From the NCBI GenBank assembly GCA_944325765.1, contig CALVBH010000063.1, forward strand, positions 1 through 62,433: DNA of 62,433 nucleotides, in the 5' to 3' direction. Made by a program: the position numbers and the translations under genes. Positions 17,223 to 25,203 of the stretch are shown here, piece after piece. The notes under the pieces are model-generated. The model saw only the letters and a list, made by a program, of their open reading frames with translations, was not told the origin of the DNA and ran no database searches. The number at the start of each line of letters is the position of its first letter. The first letter of the stretch is position 1. This DNA comes from an uncultured Bacteroidales bacterium. Its GTDB lineage: Bacteria; Bacteroidota; Bacteroidia; Bacteroidales; UBA932.

Positions 17223-17270
17223 CAAAGATATATTCTTTCTTGCAAGTTTCATAATAAAATGATATTTTTG
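17223..17270. promoter_or_regulatory. Divergent promoters for frdC (-) and pyrH (+)
   Basis: Minus-strand TATCTTTG at 17230-17223 and plus-strand TATTTTTG at 17263-17270. Both match TAnnTTTG and lie 20-40 nt before the starts. Confidence 0.72.
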
Positions 17271-17291
17271 TTTGCGTAAAATTTGAATATT

Positions 17292-17996
17292 ATGTATCGG
17301 AGAGTTTTGCTCAAACTCAGCGGAGAAAGTCTCGGAGGGCCGTCAGGGAAAGGCATAAGCGAGGAAATGCTGGCTGCATACGCGCAGGAAATTTCGGAAG
17401 CCGTGAAGGAAGGCCTTCAGGTCGCCGTTGTCATAGGCGGAGGAAATATCTTCAGAGGACTTTCCGGGGTCGGCAAAGGTTTCGACAGGGTCAACGGCGA
17501 CAAGATGGGTATGCTCGCGACGGTCATAAACTCGATGGGGCTGGCGATGGCTCTCCGCTCGGCAGGTGTGGAAGCCGAAGTCTTTACGGCTACGCCGATG
17601 ATGCCGGTGGCGCGTTATTATATGAGGGACGATGCCGTGGCGTTTATGGAAAAGGGCGGCGTATCCCTGATAGCGGGAGGTACGGGCAATCCGTTTTTCA
17701 CGACTGATTCGGGGGCTGCATTGCGGGCCCTGGAGATCGGCGCCGACGCATTGCTGAAAGGCACGAGGGTGGACGGCGTATATACGGCTGACCCGGAGAA
17801 GGATCCGACGGCAGTCAAATATGACGAACTGACTTTCGACAAGGCTTTGGAGGATCATCTGAAGGTGATGGACCAGACAGCCTTTGCGCTCTGCCGCGAA
17901 GGGAATATGCCGATAATCGTCTTCGATATGAACCGTAAAGGGAATCTGACCGGACTTCTCAGGGGCGAACGGGTGGGAACCGTCGTCCATGTCTGA
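17292..17996 (+). CDS. pyrH: UMP kinase
   Basis: The 234-residue product belongs to the amino-acid kinase fold and converts UMP to UDP. The nucleotide-binding KLSGESLGG is at residues 8-16, VVIGGGNIFRG near 52 and the catalytic/uridine-binding block GTGNPFFTTDSGAALRA near 130. GTRVDGVYTADPEKDP is the family C-terminal signature. I choose the ATG at 17292 over a TTG at 17283 because it fits the family N terminus. frr follows 56 nt later, the common pyrH-frr pairing. Confidence 0.96.
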   Translation: MYRRVLLKLSGESLGGPSGKGISEEMLAAYAQEISEAVKEGLQVAVVIGGGNIFRGLSGVGKGFDRVNGDKMGMLATVINSMGLAMALRSAGVEAEVFTATPMMPVARYYMRDDAVAFMEKGGVSLIAGGTGNPFFTTDSGAALRALEIGADALLKGTRVDGVYTADPEKDPTAVKYDELTFDKALEDHLKVMDQTAFALCREGNMPIIVFDMNRKGNLTGLLRGERVGTVVHV

Positions 17997-18052
17997 ATCC
18001 CTCCCGGTCATGACGGACTGAACGAATACAGAAAATACAAACATCAGATATT

Positions 18053-18616
18053 ATGGTAGACAAAGCAAAAGAAATCGCAGCTGCAGCCAAAACCAAAATG
18101 GAGGATGCGGTAAAATTCCTTGAAGAAGATGTCAAGACATACAGGGTAGGCAAGGCCAATCCCTTGATATTCAATAATGTCTTGGTGGACTATTACGGAA
18201 CTCCTACACCTGTTCCACAGGTGGCTTCCGTTACTGCTCCGGATGCCAGGACTTTGGTTATCCAGCCTTGGGAAAAGAAGATGATTCCGGTTATCGAGAA
18301 AGCCATCATGGATGCGAATATCGGTCTGACTCCGCAGAACAACGGCGAAAGCATCAGATGCTCGGTTCCGCCTCTTACAGAGGACAGAAGAAAGGAACTG
18401 ATAAAGAAGGTGAAGGCAGCCGGGGAAAATTCCAAGGTAGTGGTCAGGAATGCCCGCCGCGATGCCATCGAGTCCCTGAAAAAGGCCCAGAAAGACGGAC
18501 TTCCCGAAGATATGGAGAAGGATTTCGAACAGAACGTCCAGAAGGATACGGACAGCGCGGTAAAGAGAATCGACGATATAGTTTCCTCCAAGGAGAAGGA
18601 AATCATGACTGTCTGA
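18053..18616 (+). CDS. frr: Ribosome recycling factor
   Basis: The 187-residue protein matches full-length RRF: an N-terminal helix (MEDAVKFLEEDVKTYRVGKANP), the small domain with VDYYGTPTPVPQVASVTAPDARTL near residue 45, and the C-terminal helix hairpin KRIDDIVSSKEKEIM. It splits post-termination ribosomes together with EF-G. It is co-transcribed with pyrH. Confidence 0.97.
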   Translation: MVDKAKEIAAAAKTKMEDAVKFLEEDVKTYRVGKANPLIFNNVLVDYYGTPTPVPQVASVTAPDARTLVIQPWEKKMIPVIEKAIMDANIGLTPQNNGESIRCSVPPLTEDRRKELIKKVKAAGENSKVVVRNARRDAIESLKKAQKDGLPEDMEKDFEQNVQKDTDSAVKRIDDIVSSKEKEIMTV

Positions 18617-18673
18617 TTCCGCGGATTGTCTGATTTTTCAGCCGGAATCCATCGGATTTTGAAAATTATTTGC

Positions 18674-18681
18674 TATATTTG
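18674..18681 (+). promoter_or_regulatory. Promoter -7 element of the Phe/Tyr operon
   Basis: TATATTTG matches TAnnTTTG and places the start of transcription near 18688, about 14 nt before the leader peptide ATG. Confidence 0.75.
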
Positions 18682-18701
18682 TCATCAACGACACGGAAAA
18701 C

Positions 18702-18758
18702 ATGTACACACGATTTAGCGCATACGGTTATTTTTACTTCTATTTCCATAAAAGGTAA
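18702..18758 (+). CDS. Phe/Tyr-rich leader peptide of the aromatic operon
   Basis: This 18-codon ORF reads MYTRFSAYGYFYFYFHKR and stops at 18758. Nine of 18 residues are aromatic, with an uninterrupted YFYFYF run at codons 10-15 made of alternating Tyr and Phe codons. It lies between the operon promoter and an intrinsic terminator that comes just before pheA. This is the layout of ribosome-mediated attenuation: shortage of charged tRNA-Phe or tRNA-Tyr should stall the ribosome and prevent termination. The mix of Phe and Tyr codons fits an operon that makes both amino acids. Confidence 0.88.
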   Translation: MYTRFSAYGYFYFYFHKR

Positions 18759-18806
18759 TAGCCGGGCGACGCATTGTGTATATTATATTAAAGGTATTTA
18801 AATGTT

Positions 18807-18841
18807 GGGGCTGTCCGGAACCGGTCAGCCCCGATTTTTTT
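18807..18841 (+). terminator. Attenuator terminator before pheA
   Basis: GGGGCTG (18807-18813) pairs with CAGCCCC (18826-18832), extended by CCGG/CCGG across a T-T mismatch, and is followed by A and seven Ts ending at 18841. It lies 48 nt after the leader peptide stop and 17 nt before the pheA ATG. A weak competing pairing, CCGGG (18762-18766) with TCCGG (18814-18818), might act as the antiterminator; I cannot settle the alternative fold by eye. Confidence 0.88.
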
Positions 18842-18857
18842 GTATGACGAAGATAAA

Positions 18858-19709
18858 ATGAACCAGACAGAAAATCTCCCCAGACGCATAGCCATACAGG
18901 GTTATTCCGGCTGTTTCCACGAGCAGGCGGCGCTGACATTCTATGAAAAGTTCGACGGAAGCCGGCCGTCCATAGTGGAATGCGCCACCTTCGACGACTT
19001 GTACCGGTCTCTCGATGCAGGCAAGTCGGACGCATTGGTCATGGCGATAGAAAACACCGTTTCCGGCGGACTCCTGCCGAATTTCGAACTTCTGAGAAAA
19101 TACAACGTGAAGATCAAGGGCGAAGTGTTCCTCCGCATCCAGCAGAATCTGATGGCCCTGCCGGGACAGAAAATAGAGGATATAAAGGAAGTGAGGACGC
19201 ATTATATGGCCATAAACCAGACACGCCAGTTTTTCCAGTCATACCCGTGGATCAGGCTTGTCGAATCGGAGGATACCGCCAAGAGCGCAGCCGATGTGGC
19301 CGGTCAGAAACTTATGGGCGTGGGTGCGGTGGCATCGCTTCTCGCAGCCGACAGGTACGGACTCGAGGTGTTGAAGGAAGGCATCGAGACATACAAGCAG
19401 AATTTCACCCGCTTCCTGATTCTGGATGACGGCATCACGGTCCCGAAAGACAGGGTGAACAAGGTGTCTATGTGCTTTACTCTTCCTCACAAGGCCGGTT
19501 CTTTGGCCCAGGTGCTGACCATACTGTCGTTCTATGACATGAATCTGACGAGAATCCAGTCCCTGCCCATTCCGGGAAGGACCTGGCAGTATTTCTTCTA
19601 TGCTGATATCAAATTCGACAACTATCTTCGTTACAGCCAGGCGATTTCAGCGGTAAGGCCGCTGATGGAGGATCTGAATATCCTCGGCGAATATGAGGCA
19701 GCCCTTTAA
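18858..19709 (+). CDS. pheA: Prephenate dehydratase
   Basis: The 283-residue protein makes phenylpyruvate from prephenate, the committed step to phenylalanine. The N-terminal IAIQGYSGCFHEQAA is the family's substrate-binding start, IENTVSGGLLPNFELL carries the conserved ENT motif, and the C-terminal ACT domain (VSMCFTLPHKAGSLAQVLTILSFYDMNLTRIQSLPIPG, in two stretches) binds phenylalanine for feedback inhibition. There is no chorismate mutase domain; that activity is fused to the DAHP synthase downstream. I use ATG 18858 because the earlier TTG lies in the terminator T-tract. It is the first gene of the four-gene aromatic operon. Confidence 0.95.
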   Translation: MNQTENLPRRIAIQGYSGCFHEQAALTFYEKFDGSRPSIVECATFDDLYRSLDAGKSDALVMAIENTVSGGLLPNFELLRKYNVKIKGEVFLRIQQNLMALPGQKIEDIKEVRTHYMAINQTRQFFQSYPWIRLVESEDTAKSAADVAGQKLMGVGAVASLLAADRYGLEVLKEGIETYKQNFTRFLILDDGITVPKDRVNKVSMCFTLPHKAGSLAQVLTILSFYDMNLTRIQSLPIPGRTWQYFFYADIKFDNYLRYSQAISAVRPLMEDLNILGEYEAAL

Positions 19710-19722
19710 AACACGGACGATT

Positions 19723-20931
19723 ATGATAATCAAACCTGCAAAGAGAACGGAATCCGTTCAGGAATATTACTTTTCACGCAAACTGAAGGAAATTGACCGC
19801 ATGAATGCGGAAAGGACGGCTTGCGGCGGGGAACGTATAATCAATCTCGGGATAGGGGCGCCTGACGGGATGCCTCCTGCCGCTGCGATAGAAGCGCTCA
19901 GGGAATCCGCTTCCCGGCCCGGGAATCATGCCTACCAGAGCTATGCCGGCATTCCTCAGCTCAGACAGGCATTCGCGGACTGGTATTCGCGATATTACGG
20001 GGTGAAACTCGACCCTTCGTGCGAAATCCAGCCCCTGGTCGGTTCCAAAGAGGGAATCCTGCTGATTTCATTGGCCTTTATAGACGAGGGGGACAAGGTC
20101 CTCGTGCCCGATCCCGGCTATCCTACCTATGCTTCGGCCACGGCGTTGACAGGGGCTGAACTCGTCCCTTACGACCTGAAACCGGAGCAGGGCTGGCAGC
20201 CTGATTTCGAGGCGCTGGAGAAGATGGACCTGGACGGGGTGAAAATCATGTGGACCAACTATCCGAACATGCCTACGGGTGCGCCGGCTACGATGGAACT
20301 GTATGCCAGACTGGTGGATTTCGGACGCCGGCACGGCATCATGATCTGCAACGACAATCCGTACAGTTTCATACTTAACGACCATCCCCTTTCCATCCTC
20401 GCCGTGCCCGGCGCAATGGATGTCTGCCTCGAACTGAATTCCCTGAGCAAGGCCCACAATATGTCAGGCTGGCGTATAGGAATGGTGGCCGCCGGTGCCG
20501 AAGTCATATCTATGATACTGAAAGTGAAGAGCCAGATGGATTCAGGTATGTTCAGGCCTCTTCAGGAAGCGGCCGTAGAGGCTTTGTCGCAGGGTCCGGA
20601 ATGGTTTGAGGCTTTGAATGCCGGATACAGGAGGCGCAGGGCACTGGCAGGCAGGATTTTCGACATAATAGGGGCGCGGTACGACCATGACAGCAGCGGT
20701 ATGTTCCTTTGGGGAAAGATTCCGGAAGACTGCAGGTTCCTGAGTCCGGAGGATGGAGCCGGGAGTTCGCGCGGCGAGCAGGTTTCCGACCGGATTCTGT
20801 ACGGAGCTGGAGTTTTCATTACTCCAGGGTTTATATTCGGGAAAAACGGGCGCGACTATATCAGGATTTCGCTCTGCGCGAAGCCGGAGGTGTTGGAACG
20901 CTCTGCGGAAAAGATAATGGCGTTGGCGTAA
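19723..20931 (+). CDS. Class I/II PLP aminotransferase (aromatic operon)
   Basis: The 402-residue enzyme is a fold-type I aminotransferase. Visible signatures are INLGIGAPDGMPPAAAIEAL near residue 38, the NxP motif in TNYPNMPTGAPA near residue 180, the active-site lysine in ELNSLSKAHNMSGWRIGM near residue 245, and ARG in YIRISLC near the C terminus. Its place between pheA and tyrA suggests transamination of phenylpyruvate and hydroxyphenylpyruvate, or of prephenate; the exact substrate is inferred from context. An in-frame ATG at 19693 overlaps the pheA end, but 19723 gives a more family-like N terminus (MIIKPAKRTESVQEYYFS). Confidence 0.9.
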   Translation: MIIKPAKRTESVQEYYFSRKLKEIDRMNAERTACGGERIINLGIGAPDGMPPAAAIEALRESASRPGNHAYQSYAGIPQLRQAFADWYSRYYGVKLDPSCEIQPLVGSKEGILLISLAFIDEGDKVLVPDPGYPTYASATALTGAELVPYDLKPEQGWQPDFEALEKMDLDGVKIMWTNYPNMPTGAPATMELYARLVDFGRRHGIMICNDNPYSFILNDHPLSILAVPGAMDVCLELNSLSKAHNMSGWRIGMVAAGAEVISMILKVKSQMDSGMFRPLQEAAVEALSQGPEWFEALNAGYRRRRALAGRIFDIIGARYDHDSSGMFLWGKIPEDCRFLSPEDGAGSSRGEQVSDRILYGAGVFITPGFIFGKNGRDYIRISLCAKPEVLERSAEKIMALA

Positions 20932-20965
20932 GCTTTATGTATCAAATGGATAAAATGATTGTACG

Positions 20966-21832
20966 ATGAAAACGGGAATAGTGGGACTGGGCCTTATCGG
21001 AGGTTCGATGGCCATAGATCTGAAACGGAAAGGGTTTGCGTCGGAGATAACCGGGGTGGAGGCGGACAGCGTGAATGCTGCGGCAGCGCTGAAGATAGGG
21101 CTTGTGGACCGGGTAACGGGTCTGGAGGAGTGTGTGCGGGATTGCGACCTGATAATCGTAGCCGTTCCGGTGGGGGCCGCGGTAAGGATATTGCCGGAGG
21201 TCCTGGATATGTTCAGGGAAGAGGAGGGCAGGGCCGGAGTGTGCCGTAAGACGGTTATCGACGTATGTTCGACGAAGGAGCAGCTGGCTAAAACCGTTCA
21301 TTATCATCCGATGCGGACCCACTATGTGGCTACGCACCCTATGGCGGGAACCGAATATTCCGGACCATGGGCGGCCATGCCCGGACTTTTCGACGGCCGC
21401 GCCTGCATAATCTGCAATCAGGAAGAATCCTCGCCAGCATCGGTGCATCTCGTGGAGAAAATGTACGACTGCCTGAATATGAGGCCCATATATATGAATG
21501 CGGCGAGTCACGACGTGCATACCGCATACGTGTCCCACATATCCCATATCACGTCATTCGCCCTGGCCCTTACCGTCCTGGACAAGGAGAAGAACGAGAA
21601 GCATATCTTCGACCTGGCTTCCGGAGGTTTTTCCTCTACGGTCAGACTTGCGAAGAGCAACGCCGATATGTGGGTTCCGATCTTTTCGCAGAACCGTGAA
21701 AATCTGCTGAAAGTCATCGATACCTATCTGGATAAGGTCAATGCTTTCAGGCGGGCCATAGACGAGTTCGATGAGTCCGGGATCCGCTCCCTTATCGAAG
21801 ATGCAAACAGGATAAAAAGGATAATAAGGTAA
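20966..21832 (+). CDS. tyrA: Prephenate dehydrogenase
   Basis: The 288-residue protein oxidises prephenate to 4-hydroxyphenylpyruvate with NAD. The Rossmann motif GIVGLGLIGGSMA is at residues 4-16. VIDVCSTKEQL and the catalytic His region THPMAGTEYSGPWAA lie near residues 98 and 122, and VSHISHITSFALAL follows near 190. The protein is compact, with no ACT or mutase extension. It is the third gene of the aromatic operon, 34 nt after the aminotransferase. Confidence 0.93.
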   Translation: MKTGIVGLGLIGGSMAIDLKRKGFASEITGVEADSVNAAAALKIGLVDRVTGLEECVRDCDLIIVAVPVGAAVRILPEVLDMFREEEGRAGVCRKTVIDVCSTKEQLAKTVHYHPMRTHYVATHPMAGTEYSGPWAAMPGLFDGRACIICNQEESSPASVHLVEKMYDCLNMRPIYMNAASHDVHTAYVSHISHITSFALALTVLDKEKNEKHIFDLASGGFSSTVRLAKSNADMWVPIFSQNRENLLKVIDTYLDKVNAFRRAIDEFDESGIRSLIEDANRIKRIIR

Positions 21833-21857
21833 ATGATAATATAAAACGAACTGAATT

Positions 21858-22973
21858 ATGGACAAGAAATTAGACATTCTGCCTCTGAAAGACTGGAATC
21901 TGTTCAATCTTTTCAACGACAAGCGGCCGCTGCTGATAGCAGGGCCTTGCAGCGCCGAATCCGAAATCCAGATTATGGAGACGGCCCGCGGACTGAAAGC
22001 TATGGGCGTATGCGTGTTCCGCGCCGGGATATGGAAACCTCGCACCCATCCGAATACTTTCGAAGGCGTGGGTACTCCGGGCTTGAAATGGATGCAGAGG
22101 GTGAAAAACGAACTCGGAATGAAAATCTGTACCGAAGTGGCCAGCGAAAAGCACATTTTCGACTGTATGAAATTCGGTGTGGATATGGTTTGGATAGGAG
22201 CAAGGACGACTGCCAATCCTTTCCTGGTCCAGGAAATAGCTGACGCCCTGAAAGATACCGATATACCGGTACTCGTGAAAAACCCTGTCAACCCTGACAT
22301 AGACCTCTGGATAGGGGCGCTTGAAAGGCTGAACCAGGCAGGCGTCAGGAAATTGGGCGTGATTCACAGGGGCTTTTCCACTTCCGAGAAGATTCCGTAC
22401 AGGAACAGGCCGGACTGGCAGATAGCCATAGAGTTGAGGACCCGCTATCCTGAAATGCCCTTCTTCTGCGACCCGAGCCATATGGGAGGGGCGAAACAGT
22501 ATCTTCAGGAGATTTCCCAGACATCGTTGGATCTGGGGCTCGACGGACTGATGATAGAGTCGCACTGCGATCCGACCTGTGCCCTGAGCGATGCCAAACA
22601 GCAGCTTACGCCTAAGGAACTGGACGAGATGATGCAAAAACTGACAGTCAGGGAATCCGATTCCGACAGTCCGGAATACAGGGAAAACATCCATCAACTG
22701 AGGGCCAAAATCGATGTCCTGGACGAAAGCCTTCTGTATCTCCTGGCTTCGAGAATGAATATCAGCCGTCAGATAGGGGAGTACAAGAAACACAACAATA
22801 TCGCCATCATCCAGACCGGACGTTGGGATTCCCTTCTGGAGAAAGTGCTGGAGCGCGGCCGGGAACAGGGACTGTCGGAAAAATTCCTCTCTACGGTTTT
22901 CAACGCCATCCACGAGGCTTCCGTACAGGTCCAGAACGAGATTCTCAACGACAGTTCTGCAGATTCGCAATAA
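21858..22973 (+). CDS. Bifunctional DAHP synthase (type I-beta)/chorismate mutase (AroQ)
   Basis: The 371-residue fusion has DAHP synthase at residues 20-265 (AGPCSAESEIQIMETARGL, RAGIWKPRTHPNTFEG, VLVKNPVNPDIDLWIGALER, IHRGFS, FFCDPSHMGG) and an all-helical AroQ chorismate mutase at about 280-365 (LRAKIDVLDESLLYLLASRM). It opens the shikimate pathway and converts chorismate to prephenate, the shared substrate of the PheA and TyrA proteins encoded just upstream. Here the mutase is C-terminal. The 3' end overlaps the convergent lpxK 3' end by 29 nt. Confidence 0.94.
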   Translation: MDKKLDILPLKDWNLFNLFNDKRPLLIAGPCSAESEIQIMETARGLKAMGVCVFRAGIWKPRTHPNTFEGVGTPGLKWMQRVKNELGMKICTEVASEKHIFDCMKFGVDMVWIGARTTANPFLVQEIADALKDTDIPVLVKNPVNPDIDLWIGALERLNQAGVRKLGVIHRGFSTSEKIPYRNRPDWQIAIELRTRYPEMPFFCDPSHMGGAKQYLQEISQTSLDLGLDGLMIESHCDPTCALSDAKQQLTPKELDEMMQKLTVRESDSDSPEYRENIHQLRAKIDVLDESLLYLLASRMNISRQIGEYKKHNNIAIIQTGRWDSLLEKVLERGREQGLSEKFLSTVFNAIHEASVQVQNEILNDSSADSQ

Positions 22974-24084
22974 TATCCTGGAAGACGGACTTTTCTTCCT
23001 CTGTCAGGAAAACGGCTTCTATCGGTATCTGAAACATTCTTTTTCTGAGTGCTTCAGGTACTTTTTTCATACCCTTCAGCCTCTGGCTGTCCTTTTCGGT
23101 AGTGGCGAGCATGGCCGTTGGCTCTTTCCCGGCTTCCGCCCCGATGCTTCTGAGGTCTCCCGTCGTGAACCTGTGATGGTCCCCGAACTGCAGATGCCCG
23201 GCAATCGAGTATCTGCCTGCCAGATATGATCTCAGCGGCATGTCATTCGCGATTCCCGAGAACAGGACAGCCCTCTTGGCATAGACGTATCTCGGGTCGG
23301 CATCTTCGAAGACCGGCATGGCATCGCCGTACCGGATGGTGGAGAACAGAACAGTCTGGGTTTTCCCGCTCCGGGAATTCCTGCCCTGTCTTGTCCTGTA
23401 GTCGAAATCGCGGATGCCGAGAGAATCCAGCCATTGGTCCTTTTCGTTTTCATCCATAAAGGAAGGACACTTGGTGATGATGATGACATCCGCCGCCGAG
23501 GTGCGTTCCTTCAGGTCCCGAAGCCGTCCGAGCGGCATCAGATGGTCATCGGCCACGGGTCTGTGGAAGTCTATGAGCAGGATGGAAAGATCCGGTTTCA
23601 GAGCCCTGTGCTGGAAGGCGTCGTCGAGGACGATGATGTCCGCGGCGGGAAAATCCCTGTCGAGACATTTTTTCCCCTTTTTCGAAGCGGCGAGTTTTCC
23701 CGGATGGCAGAGAAAGTCGCACCCTTCCACTCGTTTCGCGTCTACGGCCACGGTTACGGACGGGAACTTGCATTTTATCTGCAGAGGCTCGTCTCCGGCG
23801 AAATCGGCAGTGCTGTCAGTCATAACCTGCTGGAAACCTTTGCTTTTCCTTTTATAGCCTCTTGACAGGACGGCAATATGTTTCCCTTCGAAGCCGGGCA
23901 GGGAGAGCAGGGTCCGGACGACCATTTCGGTATGCGGGGTTTTCCCTGTGCCTCCGACTGTTATGTTGCCGATGCAGACGGCGGGAACATCGGCCCCGGT
24001 GCTTTTCCTGATGCCGCGGTCATACAGAAAGTGCCTGATTTTCAGCGTCAGGTAATACGGGAAAAGTAATACGTTGTCTATCAT
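22945..24084 (-). CDS. lpxK: Tetraacyldisaccharide 4'-kinase
   Basis: The 379-residue inner-membrane-associated kinase phosphorylates the 4' position of the lipid A precursor. A short hydrophobic N terminus (NVLLFPYYLTLKIRHFLYD) precedes the Walker A-like GNITVGGTGKTPHTEM near residue 38. IIVLDDAFQHRALKPDLSILLID near residue 150 is the conserved DDxxQH region. It is the last gene of the metK-dusB-lpxK run, 54 nt after dusB. Confidence 0.93.
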   Translation of the reverse strand: MIDNVLLFPYYLTLKIRHFLYDRGIRKSTGADVPAVCIGNITVGGTGKTPHTEMVVRTLLSLPGFEGKHIAVLSRGYKRKSKGFQQVMTDSTADFAGDEPLQIKCKFPSVTVAVDAKRVEGCDFLCHPGKLAASKKGKKCLDRDFPAADIIVLDDAFQHRALKPDLSILLIDFHRPVADDHLMPLGRLRDLKERTSAADVIIITKCPSFMDENEKDQWLDSLGIRDFDYRTRQGRNSRSGKTQTVLFSTIRYGDAMPVFEDADPRYVYAKRAVLFSGIANDMPLRSYLAGRYSIAGHLQFGDHHRFTTGDLRSIGAEAGKEPTAMLATTEKDSQRLKGMKKVPEALRKRMFQIPIEAVFLTEEEKSVFQDIIANLQNCR

Positions 24085-24138
24085 AGTGTTTTGTGTTAAG
24101 TTCCCTCATTTCGCCCGGGATGACACGGATGCCCGGTG

Positions 24139-25134
24139 TTATCCCCAGCGCTCGCCGACATAGTCGAGAGTCCGGTACAGTTCGTCCGGATCGCTGAGGG
24201 TCACTAATTTCAGTCTGGTTTCCTTGAAATCCGGAAGCCCCTTGAAATAAGCCGAGAGATGCCGGCGCATTTCCAGGACTCCGACTTTTTCGCCCTTTAC
24301 TTCGATGGATTTCGCCAAATGCCGTTTGGCCAAAGCAACACGCTCCGTTACGCTCATCTGCGGCAGCAGTTCCCCGGTATCGAGGTAATGTCTGATTTCC
24401 CGGAAAATCCACGGGTGTCCGTATGTCGCCCGTCCTATCATGATTCCGTCCACGCCGTAGCGGTCGAAATATTCCTTCGCCTTTTCGGGAGAGTCTATAT
24501 CCCCGTTCCCAATAATCGGGATGTGCATTCTCGGATTTTCCTTGATTTTGCCTATCAGGGTCCAGTCGGCCTCCCCCTTGTACATCTGGCTGCGGGTCCT
24601 TCCATGTACGGTCAGCGCCTGAATCCCCGCATCCTGAAGCCTTTCGGCGAGTTCTACGATGATTTTCGAGTCTTCGTCCCAGCCGAGTCGGGTTTTTACC
24701 GTTACCGGCAACGAGACTGCGTCCACGACCATTTTCGTAATCTCCACCATTTTGTCGGGCTCTTTCATCATTCCCGACCCGGCTCCGCGCCGGGCAATTT
24801 TGTTGACCGGGCACCCGAAGTTTATGTCTATCAGGTCGGCGCCGTGGCCTCCGACAATATCGGGGGCTTTTTCCGCCATTTTCGCCGCATCGACCATGGC
24901 TTCGGGAATGTTGCCGTAGATCTGGATGCCGACAGGCGCCTCGTAGTCATAGGTGAGCATTTTGGCGAGGGATTTCCGGGCATCGCGTATGAGTCCGTCG
25001 GAAGAAACGAATTCGGTATACATCATGTCTGCCCCGAATTCCTTGCATACGAATCGGAAAGATGCGTCGGTCACATCTTCCATAGGCGCCAGAAACAGCG
25101 GCCTGTCCCGAAACTGTATGCTCCCTATATTCAT
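24139..25134 (-). CDS. dusB: tRNA-dihydrouridine synthase (DusB type)
   Basis: The 331-residue flavoprotein reduces uridine to dihydrouridine in tRNA D-loops. LAPMEDVTDASFRFVCKEFGADM is the FMN-binding start, IDINFGCPVNKIARRGAG carries the catalytic Cys near residue 108, and TVHGRTRSQMYKGEADW with IIGNGDIDSPEKA completes the barrel. MIGRATYGHPWIFREI is the DusB signature. It lies 70 nt after metK and upstream of lpxK. Confidence 0.92.
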   Translation of the reverse strand: MNIGSIQFRDRPLFLAPMEDVTDASFRFVCKEFGADMMYTEFVSSDGLIRDARKSLAKMLTYDYEAPVGIQIYGNIPEAMVDAAKMAEKAPDIVGGHGADLIDINFGCPVNKIARRGAGSGMMKEPDKMVEITKMVVDAVSLPVTVKTRLGWDEDSKIIVELAERLQDAGIQALTVHGRTRSQMYKGEADWTLIGKIKENPRMHIPIIGNGDIDSPEKAKEYFDRYGVDGIMIGRATYGHPWIFREIRHYLDTGELLPQMSVTERVALAKRHLAKSIEVKGEKVGVLEMRRHLSAYFKGLPDFKETRLKLVTLSDPDELYRTLDYVGERWG

Positions 25135-25149
25135 GGTTTTTTACTGTTT

Positions 25150-25192
25150 GTCATCCTGAGCGCAGGGCGCAGACCGAAGTCGAAGGATCTGC
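25150..25192 (+). repeat. Dispersed CATCCTGAGCG-type repeat, copy 2
   Basis: GTCATCCTGAGCGCAGGGCG followed by CAGACCGAAGTCGAAGGATC. It fills the gap between the metK stop and the dusB start. It is the best-formed copy, with both the CATCCTGAGCG head and the GTCGAAGGATCT tail. Confidence 0.75.
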
Positions 25193-25203
25193 TGAACGCT
25201 CCG

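Noticed and set aside
20966-22973. Overlap of the aromatic operon with lpxK as sign of a deletion
   Set aside because: The 29-nt convergent overlap leaves both C termini at family-like lengths, so it looks like ordinary compaction.
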